64,000 nucleotides of DNA from Prochlorococcus sp. AG-402-O16 (GCA_003216415.1 QCIY01000008.1:22746-86745); one strand, 5' to 3'. Shown: positions 1 to 8,922, counted from the first letter of the stretch. Program-made: numbers and translations. Notes: a model not told the origin generated them from the letters alone.

Positions 1-842
1 CCGTACTTAATTATTCCCTTCATTGAACCTAAAGAAGCTTGTTTAATAGCATTGTTTACCTCTTCGCTTGTGACAGATTTAGAAGATTCGAAAACGAAAT
101 CGACCGCAGATACGTTAGGGGTTGGAACTCTCATTGCAATTCCTGTTAATTTTCCTTTCATTTCTGGATAGACGAGCGCTACTGCTTTGGCAGCACCTGT
201 AGAAGTGGGGACAATATTAGTTGCAGCGGCTCTAGCCCTTCTTAAATCTCTATGACTATTATCTAGAATTCTTTGATCACCAGTATAACTATGAATTGTA
301 GTCATTAAACCTTTATTAATCCCAAAAGTTTGGTCTAACACTTTTACTACTGGAGCTAAGCAATTCGTAGTACAACTAGCATTACTTAAAATATCAAAAT
401 CTTTATGATTATATGTATCAGCATTTACTCCAACTACATAGGTACCAACACCAGCACCTTTACCAGGGGCAGTTAAGATAACTTTTTTTGCACCTACCTC
501 TAAATGCTTACTTGCACCTACGTCTGTATTAAAAACTCCGGTTGACTCAATAACTAAATCTACTCCCCAGTCTTTCCATGGGAGGTTCATAGGGTTTCTA
601 TCAGAAAAACACTTAATTGTCTTATTATTTATTACAAAAGTGTCATCCGTATATTGAATATCTACGCCATCTAATTGGCCAAGAACTGAGTCGTACTTTA
701 AAAGATGAGCATTAGTCTTCGGATCAGAGGTAACGTTAATACCAACGACTTCAATATTGGTGTAAGCACCTCTACTAAGCCAACAGCGCATAAAGTTTCT
801 ACCAATTCTGCCAAAGCCGTTAATTGCAACACGCAAAGTCAT
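1..842 (-). CDS. gap2: Glyceraldehyde-3-phosphate dehydrogenase, Calvin-cycle type (3' end cut by window edge)
   Basis: This is the cytosolic dehydrogenase that interconverts 1,3-bisphosphoglycerate and glyceraldehyde-3-phosphate. In cyanobacteria the Gap2 form works in the Calvin cycle with NADP(H) or NAD(H). Translated from the ATG whose complement is at 840-842, it begins [19 protein letters not shown], the Rossmann dinucleotide-binding start. The catalytic cysteine is in [10 protein letters not shown], and the substrate-site stretches HSYTGDQR and TGAAKA follow. About 280 codons are present; the family is about 340 residues long, so roughly the last 60 are outside the window. It is divergent from murC across a 193-base gap. 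The Gap2 assignment over Gap1 is inferred from the cyanobacterial context and is fairly safe. Confidence 0.95.
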   Translation of the reverse strand, partial: MTLRVAINGFGRIGRNFMRCWLSRGAYTNIEVVGINVTSDPKTNAHLLKYDSVLGQLDGVDIQYTDDTFVINNKTIKCFSDRNPMNLPWKDWGVDLVIESTGVFNTDVGASKHLEVGAKKVILTAPGKGAGVGTYVVGVNADTYNHKDFDILSNASCTTNCLAPVVKVLDQTFGINKGLMTTIHSYTGDQRILDNSHRDLRRARAAATNIVPTSTGAAKAVALVYPEMKGKLTGIAMRVPTPNVSAVDFVFESSKSVTSEEVNNAIKQASLGSMKGIIKY

Positions 843-913
843 AACTAAAAATTTCTAAATGATTAACCTAAGTTGCTGATCATACTGAATTTTGTGCAAT
901 AACGTAAGGTTTT

Positions 914-931
914 TTTGCTTTATTAAGCAAA
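914..931. repeat. Inverted repeat in the gap/murC divergent region
   Basis: TTTGCTT and AAGCAAA form a perfect 7-base inverted repeat around TATT, between the divergent gap and murC genes. No T-run follows the stem on either strand in the direction a terminator would need. It could therefore be an operator or a chance A+T-rich palindrome. The rest of the 843-1035 gap is A+T-rich with no gene visible. Confidence 0.35.
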
Positions 932-1035
932 TAAGTTTAGTTTTGTATTAATTCCAGGAAAAAAAACATTTTTTTTTAAGAAAAAATACCAAAATTTTGG
1001 TAAGAAGTTATTTTGATTTAAGTAAAAGATAAAAA

Positions 1036-2454
1036 TTGGATAAGAAATTTCTATTGAAAAGTCATTTTCATTTTATTGGAATTGGAGGTATTGGAATGTC
1101 AGGAATTGCAATGGGTATGCTAAAAAAAGGTTATTCAGTTTCAGGGTCTGATTTAGTTAAAAACAATGAAACTAGAAAATTAGAGGAATTAGGCGCAGTA
1201 ATCTTTACTTCTCAAATTAGGCAAAATGTTGATTTTGTAACTTCAAAATTTAACAACAAATTGATTAATTTTGTTGTAAGCTCCGCAATCAAGCCAGATA
1301 ATGAAGAATTATCCTACTGTCAAACTAAAAATTTAACAATAAAACATCGTTCAGACATACTTGCAATGTTAATGCAAAATTACACTGCATTAGCCGTAGC
1401 AGGTAGCCATGGAAAAACATCAACTAGTACATTTCTATCGACACTTCTTGAATTATGTACGCATAATTCTTCTTCAATAACTGGGGGAATAATCCCAATC
1501 TACAACTCTAATTGTCATTTAGAAAATACAAAATTCTTAGTCGCTGAAGTTGATGAATCTGATGGGACAATTAATAAATATAAACCAGATATTGGAATAA
1601 TTAACAATATTGATTTTGATCATTGCGATCATTTTTCTCATTTAGGAGAAATAATATCTTCTTTTAAAAATTTTGCTGCAAACTCTAAAAAATTATTAAT
1701 TAATTTTGATTGTGAAACCACAAGAAATAATTTTTATTCTGATAGTAAGTGGTCAAACACCAAATCAAAAAACATAGCTTATGCCATAATCCCTTGTGAA
1801 ACTAATGAAAGTTATACGGTTGGTAAATATTATGAAAATGGAAATTTCATTAGTAGTTTAAATATTCCAATTCCAGGATTACACAACTTATCTAATATCA
1901 CCGCCGCAATAGCAGCCTCAAGAATGATAGGTGTAGATTTTATAGAAATTAAGAAAAATATTAAATACCTAAAACTGCCAAAAAAAAGATTTGAATTCAG
2001 AGGCCAAATTGATAAAAGAGATTTATATGATGATTATGCACATCACCCAAACGAAATAAAAGAAACAATTAAATTAGGAAGATTATTTCTTAACCAAAAA
2101 CGTAATAATGAATGTCAAAAACGTAGATTAATAGCTATATTCCAACCTCATAGGTATTCTAGAGTTAAGCAATTTACGAAAGAATTCGCTGAAGAATTAT
2201 CGAAAGCAGATGTTATTTACGTAACTAGTATTTATGGAGCAGGAGAGGGAAACGAAGATAAAATTAATTCGAAGATTATCACTAATCTGATTTATAAACA
2301 AAACAAAAATGTTAGTTACATAAATAATTATCATGAAATTACAAAGAACTTTTACGAATTAACTCAACAAGGAGATTTAATTTTGAATATGGGAGCGGGC
2401 GATTGTCATAATTTCTGGTCAATTTTAAATAAAAAAGTAAGATCCATTGATTAA
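1036..2454 (+). CDS. murC: UDP-N-acetylmuramate--L-alanine ligase MurC
   Basis: This cytosolic enzyme adds the first amino acid, L-alanine, to UDP-MurNAc in peptidoglycan synthesis, using ATP. The N-terminal Rossmann domain shows GIGGIGMSG at about residues 15-23. The Mur-ligase P-loop GSHGKTST sits near residues 122-129, followed by EVDESDGT and DYAHHP, the typical central and C-terminal motifs. At 472 residues it has normal family length. The start codon is TTG (1036-1038); no in-frame ATG precedes the essential N-terminal motif, so the rare start is well supported. murB begins three bases after the stop, so the two are almost certainly co-transcribed, with ybaB following. Confidence 0.96.
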   Translation: MDKKFLLKSHFHFIGIGGIGMSGIAMGMLKKGYSVSGSDLVKNNETRKLEELGAVIFTSQIRQNVDFVTSKFNNKLINFVVSSAIKPDNEELSYCQTKNLTIKHRSDILAMLMQNYTALAVAGSHGKTSTSTFLSTLLELCTHNSSSITGGIIPIYNSNCHLENTKFLVAEVDESDGTINKYKPDIGIINNIDFDHCDHFSHLGEIISSFKNFAANSKKLLINFDCETTRNNFYSDSKWSNTKSKNIAYAIIPCETNESYTVGKYYENGNFISSLNIPIPGLHNLSNITAAIAASRMIGVDFIEIKKNIKYLKLPKKRFEFRGQIDKRDLYDDYAHHPNEIKETIKLGRLFLNQKRNNECQKRRLIAIFQPHRYSRVKQFTKEFAEELSKADVIYVTSIYGAGEGNEDKINSKIITNLIYKQNKNVSYINNYHEITKNFYELTQQGDLILNMGAGDCHNFWSILNKKVRSID

Positions 2455-2457
2455 GTT

Positions 2458-3351
2458 ATGAATAAAAATATTTTTGCTGAGAACTTCAATCTAAGTAGTT
2501 ATACAACTATAAAAGTTGGAGGGGTCGCTGAATATTTTGCTGAACCAAGAAACACTGACGAATTTGCATCTCTAATAAAATGGGCAAATTTAAAAAAACA
2601 GAGATGCCAAATAATTGGTGCAGGTTCAAATCTTTTAATAAATAATATTTTCATAAAAGGTTTAGTTATATGTACAAAAAAAATGAAGACATTAATAATA
2701 GAGCCACATACAGGAATGGTTGAAGCGGCAGCAGGTGTGATGCTTCCAACACTATCTAATTCTCTCGCTAAAAATAGATTACAAGGAGGAGAATGGGCTG
2801 TAGGAATTCCAGGTACTGTAGGAGGAGCAATTTATATGAATGCTGGTACAGGCAATTTATCATTAGCAAAAAATCTTGTTTCTGTAAAAGTTATTAATAA
2901 TAAAACTCATAAAGAAATTGAAATTGAAAAGAAAGATATAGATTTTGAGTATAGATTTAGCTCTTTTCAAAGTAATGATTTAGTAATTATTAGTGCAAAA
3001 CTATATTTTGAGCCTAATGGAAATCTCGAAAAGTTAATTCAAACAACCAAAAATAACCTTAAATTAAAAACGGAAACACAGCCATATCATCTGCCAAGTT
3101 TTGGTAGTGTTTTTAAAAATCCTGAAAATAATTATGCAGCAAAGTTAATTGATGATATGGGTTTAAAGGGATTTAAAATTGGGGGCGCAGAAATTTCTAC
3201 AATGCATTCGAATTTTATAATTAACAATTCTTCAGCAAGTTCAAAAGATATTTATGAATTAATAACTGTAATTCAAGAAAAAATACTACAAAACAAAGGG
3301 ATTTATCTACAACCGGAAGTAAGAATGATTGGTTTTGACTATCCTAATTAA
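2458..3351 (+). CDS. murB: UDP-N-acetylenolpyruvoylglucosamine reductase MurB
   Basis: This FAD enzyme reduces UDP-GlcNAc-enolpyruvate to UDP-MurNAc with NADPH, the step just before MurC. It opens with the FAD-binding region (TTIKVGG, then GAGSNLL near residue 57). [15 protein letters not shown] lies at about 116-130, and SFGSVFKNP near 214 carries the serine that protonates the substrate. The C-terminal PEVRMIG supplies the usual glutamate. The 297-residue length fits the shorter MurB type. It starts with ATG three bases after murC, and the next gene, ybaB, starts 16 bases after its stop. The three read as one small operon dominated by cell-wall precursor synthesis. Confidence 0.96.
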   Translation: MNKNIFAENFNLSSYTTIKVGGVAEYFAEPRNTDEFASLIKWANLKKQRCQIIGAGSNLLINNIFIKGLVICTKKMKTLIIEPHTGMVEAAAGVMLPTLSNSLAKNRLQGGEWAVGIPGTVGGAIYMNAGTGNLSLAKNLVSVKVINNKTHKEIEIEKKDIDFEYRFSSFQSNDLVIISAKLYFEPNGNLEKLIQTTKNNLKLKTETQPYHLPSFGSVFKNPENNYAAKLIDDMGLKGFKIGGAEISTMHSNFIINNSSASSKDIYELITVIQEKILQNKGIYLQPEVRMIGFDYPN

Positions 3352-3367
3352 AGAAACTTTTTTTAAA

Positions 3368-3718
3368 ATGGCGGGTTTTGGACTTCCTAATTTTGGACAA
3401 CTTACAGAAGCTTTTAAAAAAGCTAAACAGATTCAACAAGATGCTCAAAAATTACAAGATGAACTTGAAAATATGGAGATTGAAGGGAAAAGTGATGATG
3501 AAATGGTAACAGTCTGGATAAGTGGAAACCAGGTTCCCTTAAAGGTAGAAGTACAAGAAAATATTGTAAATTCAGATAAAGAAAAAATAGAGCAAAACAT
3601 ATTACAAGCCATTAAAAAAGCTCATGAATTATCTTCTACAACTATGAAAGAAAGAATGAATGATTTAACTGGCGGACTAAATCTTAATCTTCCTGGTTTT
3701 GATAGTAGTGACTCTTAG
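3368..3718 (+). CDS. YbaB/EbfC family nucleoid-associated protein
   Basis: This small protein of 116 residues belongs to the YbaB/EbfC family, dimeric DNA-binding proteins thought to coat the nucleoid. It begins [12 protein letters not shown]; the helical segment that follows ([23 protein letters not shown]) and the acidic-hydrophobic core with [11 protein letters not shown] are typical of the family. A longer frame begins at a TTG inside murB, but the ATG at 3368 gives the normal family start. Its last 35 bases overlap the 3' end of the convergent rsgA. Target specificity cannot be read from the sequence. Confidence 0.9.
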   Translation: MAGFGLPNFGQLTEAFKKAKQIQQDAQKLQDELENMEIEGKSDDEMVTVWISGNQVPLKVEVQENIVNSDKEKIEQNILQAIKKAHELSSTTMKERMNDLTGGLNLNLPGFDSSDS

Positions 3719-4601
3719 AAGACTCGATCATTTCTTTATAAAATGAATATCTTTCAAAAGATCTATTTAAATTACAGCCCTCATCATTCAAGTGTAAGCA
3801 GTCACGAAATTTGCATGTAATTCCTTTATCGATTACTTGTTTATATATTTCCGGATAGAGCTTTGGCAACAATCTAATATCAAGCTCTAGAGGTTGCATA
3901 TTAAAACCAGGTGTATCAACAATATAACTTTGATTTGATATGGAAAATAACTCAACATTTCGAGTAGTATTTTTCCCTCTCTTAATTTTATTGGAAACTG
4001 GAGCAGTGTTATTATCGAGGCCTGGAAGTATCTTATTAAGCAAAGTAGTTTTACCAACTCCGGATGGACCCATAAATATCGAGCACTTTTTTTGTTTTAA
4101 CTCATCTAATAAATTTTTAAGGTAATGAGGTTTCTCTAAGTTTAAAGTAATTATTTGGTAACCCCATTTCCCAAATTTATCAATTAAAAAAGATCTTTTT
4201 TGATCTGATATTAAATCACATTTTGTCAACACTAAAGAAACTTCAACTCCCATCGATTCTGCTGATATCAAAAACCTATTAACTTGAGATAAATTCAACT
4301 CTGGCTCTTTAACAGAAAAAATAAGATATATATTAGAAATATTTGCAACTGACGGTCTAATTAATAAATTTTTTCTTTTTTTTAAACTCGTTATTAATGC
4401 GCGTTTGCTACTTAAATCAATATTATCAATTTCTACTTCGTCTCCAACATAAATAAATTGATCTTTGAAATTTATGGACTTCCTCACCTTACATAAAAAT
4501 CTTTCACTTTTTCCAAAGTTTTTTTTATTTTTTAAGTCAACTAAAAAATATTCATTAAATTTTTTCGTAACTAAAGCTAAATATTTACTATTATTTTTCA
4601 T
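3684..4601 (-). CDS. rsgA: Small ribosomal subunit biogenesis GTPase RsgA
   Basis: RsgA is a GTPase that helps mature the 30S ribosomal subunit. The protein has an N-terminal OB-fold (YVGDEVEID), then a circularly permuted GTPase domain. The G4 motif TKCD (about residue 125) comes before the G1 P-loop GPSGVGKTT (about residues 178-186), and DTPGF follows. The C-terminal zinc site is visible as [14 protein letters not shown]. The length of 305 residues is normal. Its start overlaps the end of the TusA-like gene by 11 bases, placing it last in the grpE-dnaJ-tusA-rsgA minus-strand run. Its 3' end overlaps ybaB by 35 bases tail to tail. Confidence 0.95.
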   Translation of the reverse strand: MKNNSKYLALVTKKFNEYFLVDLKNKKNFGKSERFLCKVRKSINFKDQFIYVGDEVEIDNIDLSSKRALITSLKKRKNLLIRPSVANISNIYLIFSVKEPELNLSQVNRFLISAESMGVEVSLVLTKCDLISDQKRSFLIDKFGKWGYQIITLNLEKPHYLKNLLDELKQKKCSIFMGPSGVGKTTLLNKILPGLDNNTAPVSNKIKRGKNTTRNVELFSISNQSYIVDTPGFNMQPLELDIRLLPKLYPEIYKQVIDKGITCKFRDCLHLNDEGCNLNRSFERYSFYKEMIESSKSHYYQNQED

Positions 4602-4821
4602 TCAATATTTTTATTTTTAAAAAATTTTCATATTCTTTGATTTGTGTAAACAAACATCCCATCTCTTTTAAATTATTTAATACCATTTCTTCTGGTTCAC
4701 CTTTATCTAGTTCCACTATAAGTTGTTCATTTTTGGATAACTTCTCTAAAGCCAATTTAATTTTGACGACATTTAAAGGGCATGGAATAGATTTGAGATC
4801 CAAATACTTTAAGGAAGACAT
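4591..4821 (-). CDS. TusA/SirA-like sulfur-carrier family protein
   Basis: This 76-residue protein looks like the TusA (SirA/YedF) family, small sulfur carriers with an N-terminal persulfide cysteine. It shows the family pattern DLKSIPCPLNVVKIKLAL, with the cysteine at about residue 14, followed by the usual alternation into a negatively charged second strand. The classical motif is CPxP; here the fourth position is Asn (CPLN), so sulfur transfer is likely but not proven. It overlaps the dnaJ stop by one base and rsgA by 11 bases, so it is translationally coupled to both. No TusBCDE genes are nearby. A molybdopterin, tRNA-thiolation or Fe-S supply role are all possible. Confidence 0.75.
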   Translation of the reverse strand: MSSLKYLDLKSIPCPLNVVKIKLALEKLSKNEQLIVELDKGEPEEMVLNNLKEMGCLFTQIKEYENFLKIKILNEK

Positions 4822-5945
4822 TATGAGTCTTTACCAAATAATTTACTAAATAGGCCACTACTCGAATTGATATTTTTATCTGAATATTGAGAAGCTAATC
4901 CCTCTAAAAGCTTTCGTTCTTCGTCTGTTATACGAGTTGGCAAATTTACCTTTACTAAAACTTCATGATTTCCTCTGGCAACTGGATTACCAAGTCTAGG
5001 TACCCCTTTATTCTCAAGAGAAAGAGTTGTATTTGGTTGAGTACCACTTGGAATTTTTAAATTAACATTTCCATCAACTGTAGTAATTTCAACAGTATCT
5101 CCTAAAATAGCCTGTAGATAACTCACAGCTATTTCTGAGTAAATAGTCACACCATCTCTTTTTAATTTTGAATCATTCTTCACCTTGATAAAAACATAAA
5201 GATCTCCAGGTGGGCCTCCTTTTAAACCAACATTTCCCTCACCAGAAACTCTTAATTTAGTACCAGTATCAACTCCTGCAGGAATATTAATTCGTAATTT
5301 TTTTCTGACTTGCTTTACACCATTACCACCGCAACTTAAACATGGATCTGCGATTATTTGACCAGTTCCATTGCATGAAGGACATTCAGCTACTTGTGTA
5401 AAATTACCAAATGGTGTTCTCGTAGCTCTTCTAACTTGTCCACTACCTCCACATGTTGTGCAAGTTTTTGGTCCTGTTCCTGGTTTAGCACCTGATCCCC
5501 TACAGACTTCACATGTCTCAAGATGAGGAATTTTAATTTCTCTTTGTTGGCCAAATATTGCATCTTTAAAATCAATATTAAGGTCATATCTTAAATCATC
5601 TCCCTGTTGAGGACCTCTTCTTTGAGTTCTTCCTCCCTGTGGAGTTTGTCCACCAAAGCCATTAAAAAAGGTTTCAAATAAATCTGCGAATCCACCCATA
5701 TCGCCCATATCAGGCATTCCCGCTGCACCCCCTAGACCAGCTTCTCCAAACTGATCATATCTAGCTCTAGTTTCGGGATCAGCTAATGCTTCATAAGCCT
5801 TGCCAATTTCTTTAAATTTATCTTCAGCACCAGGTTCCTTGTTAACATCTGGGTGATATTGTCTTGCTAATTTTCTATAAGCCCTTTTTAAGGTATCCGA
5901 ATCAGCATCTCTTGAAACTCCAAGTATTTGGTAAAAATCAGCCAT
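4821..5945 (-). CDS. dnaJ: Chaperone protein DnaJ (type I Hsp40)
   Basis: This is the co-chaperone that delivers substrates to DnaK and stimulates its ATPase. All type-I domains are present in order. The J-domain has HPD at residues 31-33, and a Gly/Phe-rich linker carries [13 protein letters not shown]. Four CxxCxGxG-type zinc repeats start near residue 143 ([32 protein letters not shown]). The C-terminal substrate-binding domain follows, to residue 374. It starts 29 bases after the grpE stop and shares one base with the TusA-like gene downstream. The dnaK in this window lies about 33 kb away on the other side of the putative origin, so the chaperone trio is split. Confidence 0.97.
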   Translation of the reverse strand: MADFYQILGVSRDADSDTLKRAYRKLARQYHPDVNKEPGAEDKFKEIGKAYEALADPETRARYDQFGEAGLGGAAGMPDMGDMGGFADLFETFFNGFGGQTPQGGRTQRRGPQQGDDLRYDLNIDFKDAIFGQQREIKIPHLETCEVCRGSGAKPGTGPKTCTTCGGSGQVRRATRTPFGNFTQVAECPSCNGTGQIIADPCLSCGGNGVKQVRKKLRINIPAGVDTGTKLRVSGEGNVGLKGGPPGDLYVFIKVKNDSKLKRDGVTIYSEIAVSYLQAILGDTVEITTVDGNVNLKIPSGTQPNTTLSLENKGVPRLGNPVARGNHEVLVKVNLPTRITDEERKLLEGLASQYSDKNINSSSGLFSKLFGKDS

Positions 5946-5974
5946 TAGATAATGCTCAATTAAAAATTTGGAAT

Positions 5975-6694
5975 CTATACATCTTCAGAAGTATTTTCCT
6001 CAGAAGCAATATCCACTTCAACTTTATCCTTTTCTACTTCCTCTTGTGAATCTTGTTTACCAGGTCCCATAGAAACTTTAACCAAAGCATGCCTCAAAAC
6101 CTTACCTTCTAGATGATATCCTCGCTGTAATTCTTCTACAATAAAATCTTCTTTAAACTCTTCACTAGGCTCTCTTAATACAGCCTCATGTAAATTAGGA
6201 TCAAATTGCTGACCAACAACTCTCATAGGCGCAACTCCTTGTTGTTTTAAAACTTCTACTAATTGTTTATACAATCCTTGATAACTTCGATGGAGAGCTT
6301 GAGCTTCTTCACTTTCAGGTTTAAGTTGCTGTCTTGCTCTCTCAAAATTGTCAACGATTGGGAGTATTGCAGTTAATGACTTGGAAACAAGTTGAATTTT
6401 TAAATCGTCCTGATCTCTAGACTGCCTTTTTCTAAAATTATCAAAATCTGCTGAAATTCTTACATATTGATTTTTTAATGTTTGATGTTCTTTTTCTAGC
6501 TGTTCTAACCTTGCATCATTATTGGAAATAGTATTTTTTAATTCTTCAGTATTTATTCCTTCTGTCTTTTGAAGAGATGAATCATCATTTTCAATTATTT
6601 GATCTTCAGGAGTTGAATTATCTTCAGGAGAATTATCCTGAGTAGAGACATCATTTTCTTTATTATCAATATTGTCTGATTGATTTTCAATCAT
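5975..6694 (-). CDS. grpE: Nucleotide exchange factor GrpE
   Basis: GrpE releases ADP from DnaK so the chaperone cycle can continue. The first 70 or so residues are acidic and Asn/Asp/Glu-rich and probably disordered. A long coiled coil ([19 protein letters not shown]) leads into [12 protein letters not shown], and the beta-wing domain shows [10 protein letters not shown] and [17 protein letters not shown]. At 239 residues it is in the usual cyanobacterial range. It heads the minus-strand grpE-dnaJ-tusA-rsgA run, and the msrB terminator hairpin sits just upstream, so its own promoter should lie within 6695-6745. No CIRCE-type inverted repeat was seen there. Confidence 0.95.
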   Translation of the reverse strand: MIENQSDNIDNKENDVSTQDNSPEDNSTPEDQIIENDDSSLQKTEGINTEELKNTISNNDARLEQLEKEHQTLKNQYVRISADFDNFRKRQSRDQDDLKIQLVSKSLTAILPIVDNFERARQQLKPESEEAQALHRSYQGLYKQLVEVLKQQGVAPMRVVGQQFDPNLHEAVLREPSEEFKEDFIVEELQRGYHLEGKVLRHALVKVSMGPGKQDSQEEVEKDKVEVDIASEENTSEDV

Positions 6695-6746
6695 TTTTCT
6701 AAAAATTTAATAACACCATTTTCCAATAAAGTGATGCACAAAACAA

Positions 6747-6764
6747 GTTGCGGAAGGCCGCACA
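6747..6764 (-). terminator. Probable intrinsic terminator after msrB
   Basis: On the minus strand, TGCGG-CCTT-CCGCA forms a compact G+C-rich hairpin six to ten bases after the msrB stop, followed by a moderately T-rich stretch (ACTTGTTTTG). It is one of the few G+C-rich hairpins in the window. It separates msrB from grpE, so the grpE operon likely has its own promoter. Confidence 0.65.
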
Positions 6765-6769
6765 AATTT

Positions 6770-7264
6770 TTACTCAGGAGCAAACCTTAATGCTAATCCA
6801 TTATTACAGTATCTTTTTCCAGTAGGAAGTGGACCATCATTAAAGACATGACCTTGATGACCTCCACATCTAGAACAATGATATTCAGTTCTTGGGACAA
6901 TTAACTTGAAATCAACCTTTGTTTCAACTGCTCCTTGAATCGAATCCCAAAAACTTGGCCAGCCTGTACCACTATCATACTTTTTGTCTGAAAGAAAAAG
7001 TGGCAAATCGCACCCAGCGCAGTGAAAAACTCCTTTTCTTTTCTCGTTATTTAATTGGCTACTGAAAGCTCTTTCAGTACCTTCCTCCCTCAAAATATAA
7101 TAAGATTCTGGACTAAGCCTAGATTTCCATTCATCTTTTGATAAATTCCACTCCTCTTTAGAAGTAAGCGAAGAAGCTAGTACTTGCATTGGCTTAAAGA
7201 TTATTTTTAAAATTGACATAGTAGGAATTAAAATAAAAGTTCTTCTTGTTAGAAACTGATTCAT
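6770..7264 (-). CDS. msrB: Peptide-methionine (R)-S-oxide reductase MsrB, with N-terminal export-like sequence
   Basis: MsrB repairs the R-form of methionine sulfoxide in proteins. The catalytic domain fills about residues 38-164. Two CxxC zinc pairs are visible (CAGC and CSRCGGHQGHVF), as is the catalytic cysteine in RYCNNGLALRF near the C-terminus. The first 35 residues are extra relative to cytosolic MsrB. They contain TRRTFI followed by a hydrophobic stretch and ASS, resembling a twin-arginine signal or a membrane anchor. That would place the enzyme in the periplasm or thylakoid lumen; this is inference. It is divergent from dusA with only 21 bases between start codons and is followed by a terminator hairpin. 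Confidence 0.93.
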   Translation of the reverse strand: MNQFLTRRTFILIPTMSILKIIFKPMQVLASSLTSKEEWNLSKDEWKSRLSPESYYILREEGTERAFSSQLNNEKRKGVFHCAGCDLPLFLSDKKYDSGTGWPSFWDSIQGAVETKVDFKLIVPRTEYHCSRCGGHQGHVFNDGPLPTGKRYCNNGLALRFAPE

Positions 7265-7285
7265 ATACTTAAATCACATAAAAAA

Positions 7286-8290
7286 ATGAGTTCTGTTCAT
7301 GTTAATTCTATTAAAAATATTCATAAATTAAGTATTGCTCCGATGATGGATTGTACTGATAAACATTTCAGAATGATAATGAGAAAAATAAGTTCGGAAG
7401 CTCTCCTATATACGGAAATGGTTGTGGCCCAAAGTTTGGTTTATACAAATACAAAAGAACAATTTTTAGATTTCAATAATGAAGAACACCCCATATCGAT
7501 TCAGTTTGGTGGAGACGATCCTGAAATGCTTAAAGAGGCGGCTCAAATGGCACAGGATTGGGGTTATGACGAAATAAACTTTAATGTTGGTTGTCCTAGC
7601 CCAAGAGTCTGTTCAGGAAATTTTGGAGCTTCGCTAATGAAAGATCCTGAAAAAGTAGCAAAATGCATAGAATCCTTAAAAAATAACTGCAACTTGCCAA
7701 TTACTATTAAACACCGGATTGGTGTAGACGAGGATGACAGTTTCAGAAATTTGAATAATTTCGTAAGACATATTGCAAATGCTGGTGCAGAGAGATTTAC
7801 AGTTCATGCTAGGAAAGCAATATTAAAAGGTTTAAATCCAAAACAAAATAGAACAATACCTCCACTTAAATACGATGTAGTAAAAAAATTAAAAACATTA
7901 AATCCCGAATTATTAATAGAAATCAATGGTGGTTTCACAAATATTAATGAATCAATAGAGGCTCTAAATGATTTTGATGGCGTAATGATTGGAAGATCAG
8001 CATATAAGCATCCCTTAAGATGGTCTGAAATTGATCAAAAGGTTTATGGAATAAACACAAAACCCAAATCTGCGTCGGATATTATCTTCTCCCTAATCCC
8101 ATATATAGAAAAGCATTTAATAAATGGAGGAAAATCTTGGGATATTTGTAAGCATCTTATAAATTTGGTCGAAGGTATTCCAAAAGCTAAAGTTTGGAGA
8201 AATGCAATTTCAACTAAATCTATAAAAAAGGAATTGGATATTGAATTTCTTCTTACATTAACTTCTAGACTTGAAGAAATGGGGTATTAA
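7286..8290 (+). CDS. dusA: tRNA-dihydrouridine synthase, DusA type
   Basis: This FMN enzyme reduces specific uridines in the tRNA D-loop to dihydrouridine with NADPH. The TIM-barrel start LSIAPMMDCTDKHFR matches DusA rather than DusB/C. NFNVGCPSPRVCSGNFGASLM (about residues 95-116) holds the catalytic cysteine, and FTVHARKAILKGL, EINGGF and GVMIGRSAY follow as FMN and tRNA contacts. Length is 334 residues. The start ATG is 21 bases from the divergent msrB start. Its stop codon overlaps that of the convergent RNA-binding gene in a shared TTAA. Confidence 0.95.
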   Translation: MSSVHVNSIKNIHKLSIAPMMDCTDKHFRMIMRKISSEALLYTEMVVAQSLVYTNTKEQFLDFNNEEHPISIQFGGDDPEMLKEAAQMAQDWGYDEINFNVGCPSPRVCSGNFGASLMKDPEKVAKCIESLKNNCNLPITIKHRIGVDEDDSFRNLNNFVRHIANAGAERFTVHARKAILKGLNPKQNRTIPPLKYDVVKKLKTLNPELLIEINGGFTNINESIEALNDFDGVMIGRSAYKHPLRWSEIDQKVYGINTKPKSASDIIFSLIPYIEKHLINGGKSWDICKHLINLVEGIPKAKVWRNAISTKSIKKELDIEFLLTLTSRLEEMGY

Positions 8291-8814
8291 TTCTCGTCAT
8301 TTGATAAATTACTCTCATTTGAAACGCCTCGTTTTCTTCTACTTCTACCACTTTCATATTCAGAGTTGTCAGGAGAGTTTCCGTAACTTCTATCTTCCCA
8401 TCCTTCTGCTCCAGAGGATTTATTAGTATAAGAGTTATTAGATTCAGGGTTTCCGCCGCCATAGCCTCCTCCGTTATTTCCGCCGCCATAACCGCCGCCG
8501 CCATAGCCTCCTCCGTTATTTCCGCCGCCATAACCGCCGCCGCCTCTTCCTCCTCTGCGAGATCCTCCAGAACCTCTTGGCTCTGCCTTATTAATTCTTA
8601 ATGGTCTACCCATAAGCTCTGCACCTTGTAAACCATCAATAGCAGTTGACTCAATTGATTCATCTGCCATTTCAACAAATGCAAATCCTCTTTTTCTTCC
8701 GGTATCTCTTTCGAGAGGAAGAGAACAATTTAAAACTTCACCAAAAGGGGCAAATAACTGTAAAACATCTTCACGCTCTGCGCGGAAAGGCAGATTGCCA
8801 ACAAAAATACTCAC
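8287..8814 (-). CDS. RRM-type RNA-binding protein with glycine-rich tail
   Basis: This 175-residue protein has one RNA recognition motif at about residues 1-80. RNP2 is IFVGNLPF (3-10) and RNP1 is KRGFAFVEM (about 42-50). A low-complexity GGYGGGNNGG tail follows, then a polar end containing GRSRRKRG. This is the layout of the cyanobacterial Rbp family, whose members are linked to cold response and to mRNA localisation; that link is family knowledge, not visible here. The tail carries a 42-base tandem duplication and is a local G+C-rich island. It lies downstream of argH but is separated from it by a good terminator, so it should have its own promoter in 8815-8835. Confidence 0.92.
   Translation of the reverse strand: MSIFVGNLPFRAEREDVLQLFAPFGEVLNCSLPLERDTGRKRGFAFVEMADESIESTAIDGLQGAELMGRPLRINKAEPRGSGGSRRGGRGGGGYGGGNNGGGYGGGGYGGGNNGGGYGGGNPESNNSYTNKSSGAEGWEDRSYGNSPDNSEYESGRSRRKRGVSNESNLSNDEN
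8453..8536. repeat. Two tandem copies of a 42-base unit in the RNA-binding protein tail
   Basis: Positions 8453-8494 and 8495-8536 are near-identical 42-base units encoding 14 residues of Gly/Tyr/Asn-rich tail. The unit contains smaller CCGCC-type sub-repeats. Copy number here may vary between strains by slippage. Confidence 0.8.
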
Positions 8815-8835
8815 TTTAAACTCAAAAAAACCTAA

Positions 8836-8860
8836 TTAAAAAAACTACTGTAAGTAGTTC
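8836..8860 (-). terminator. Intrinsic terminator after argH
   Basis: On the minus strand AACTAC-TTACA-GTAGTT forms a perfect 6-base stem, followed directly by a run of T residues (the A-run at about 8836-8842 on the plus strand). It lies about 65 bases beyond the argH stop and before the RNA-binding protein start. It is the clearest rho-independent terminator in the window. Confidence 0.75.
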
Positions 8861-8922
8861 TATAACAATACCTTATTATTCTACTTCAAAAGATACCCTT
8901 GTTGTAGAAAAATAATTCTTAT

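Noticed and set aside
8265..8531. Minus-strand frame of 88 codons overlapping the RRM protein
   Set aside because: It is a shifted frame through the Gly-codon repeats, giving AEITEEAMAA low-complexity. The RRM frame is the real gene.
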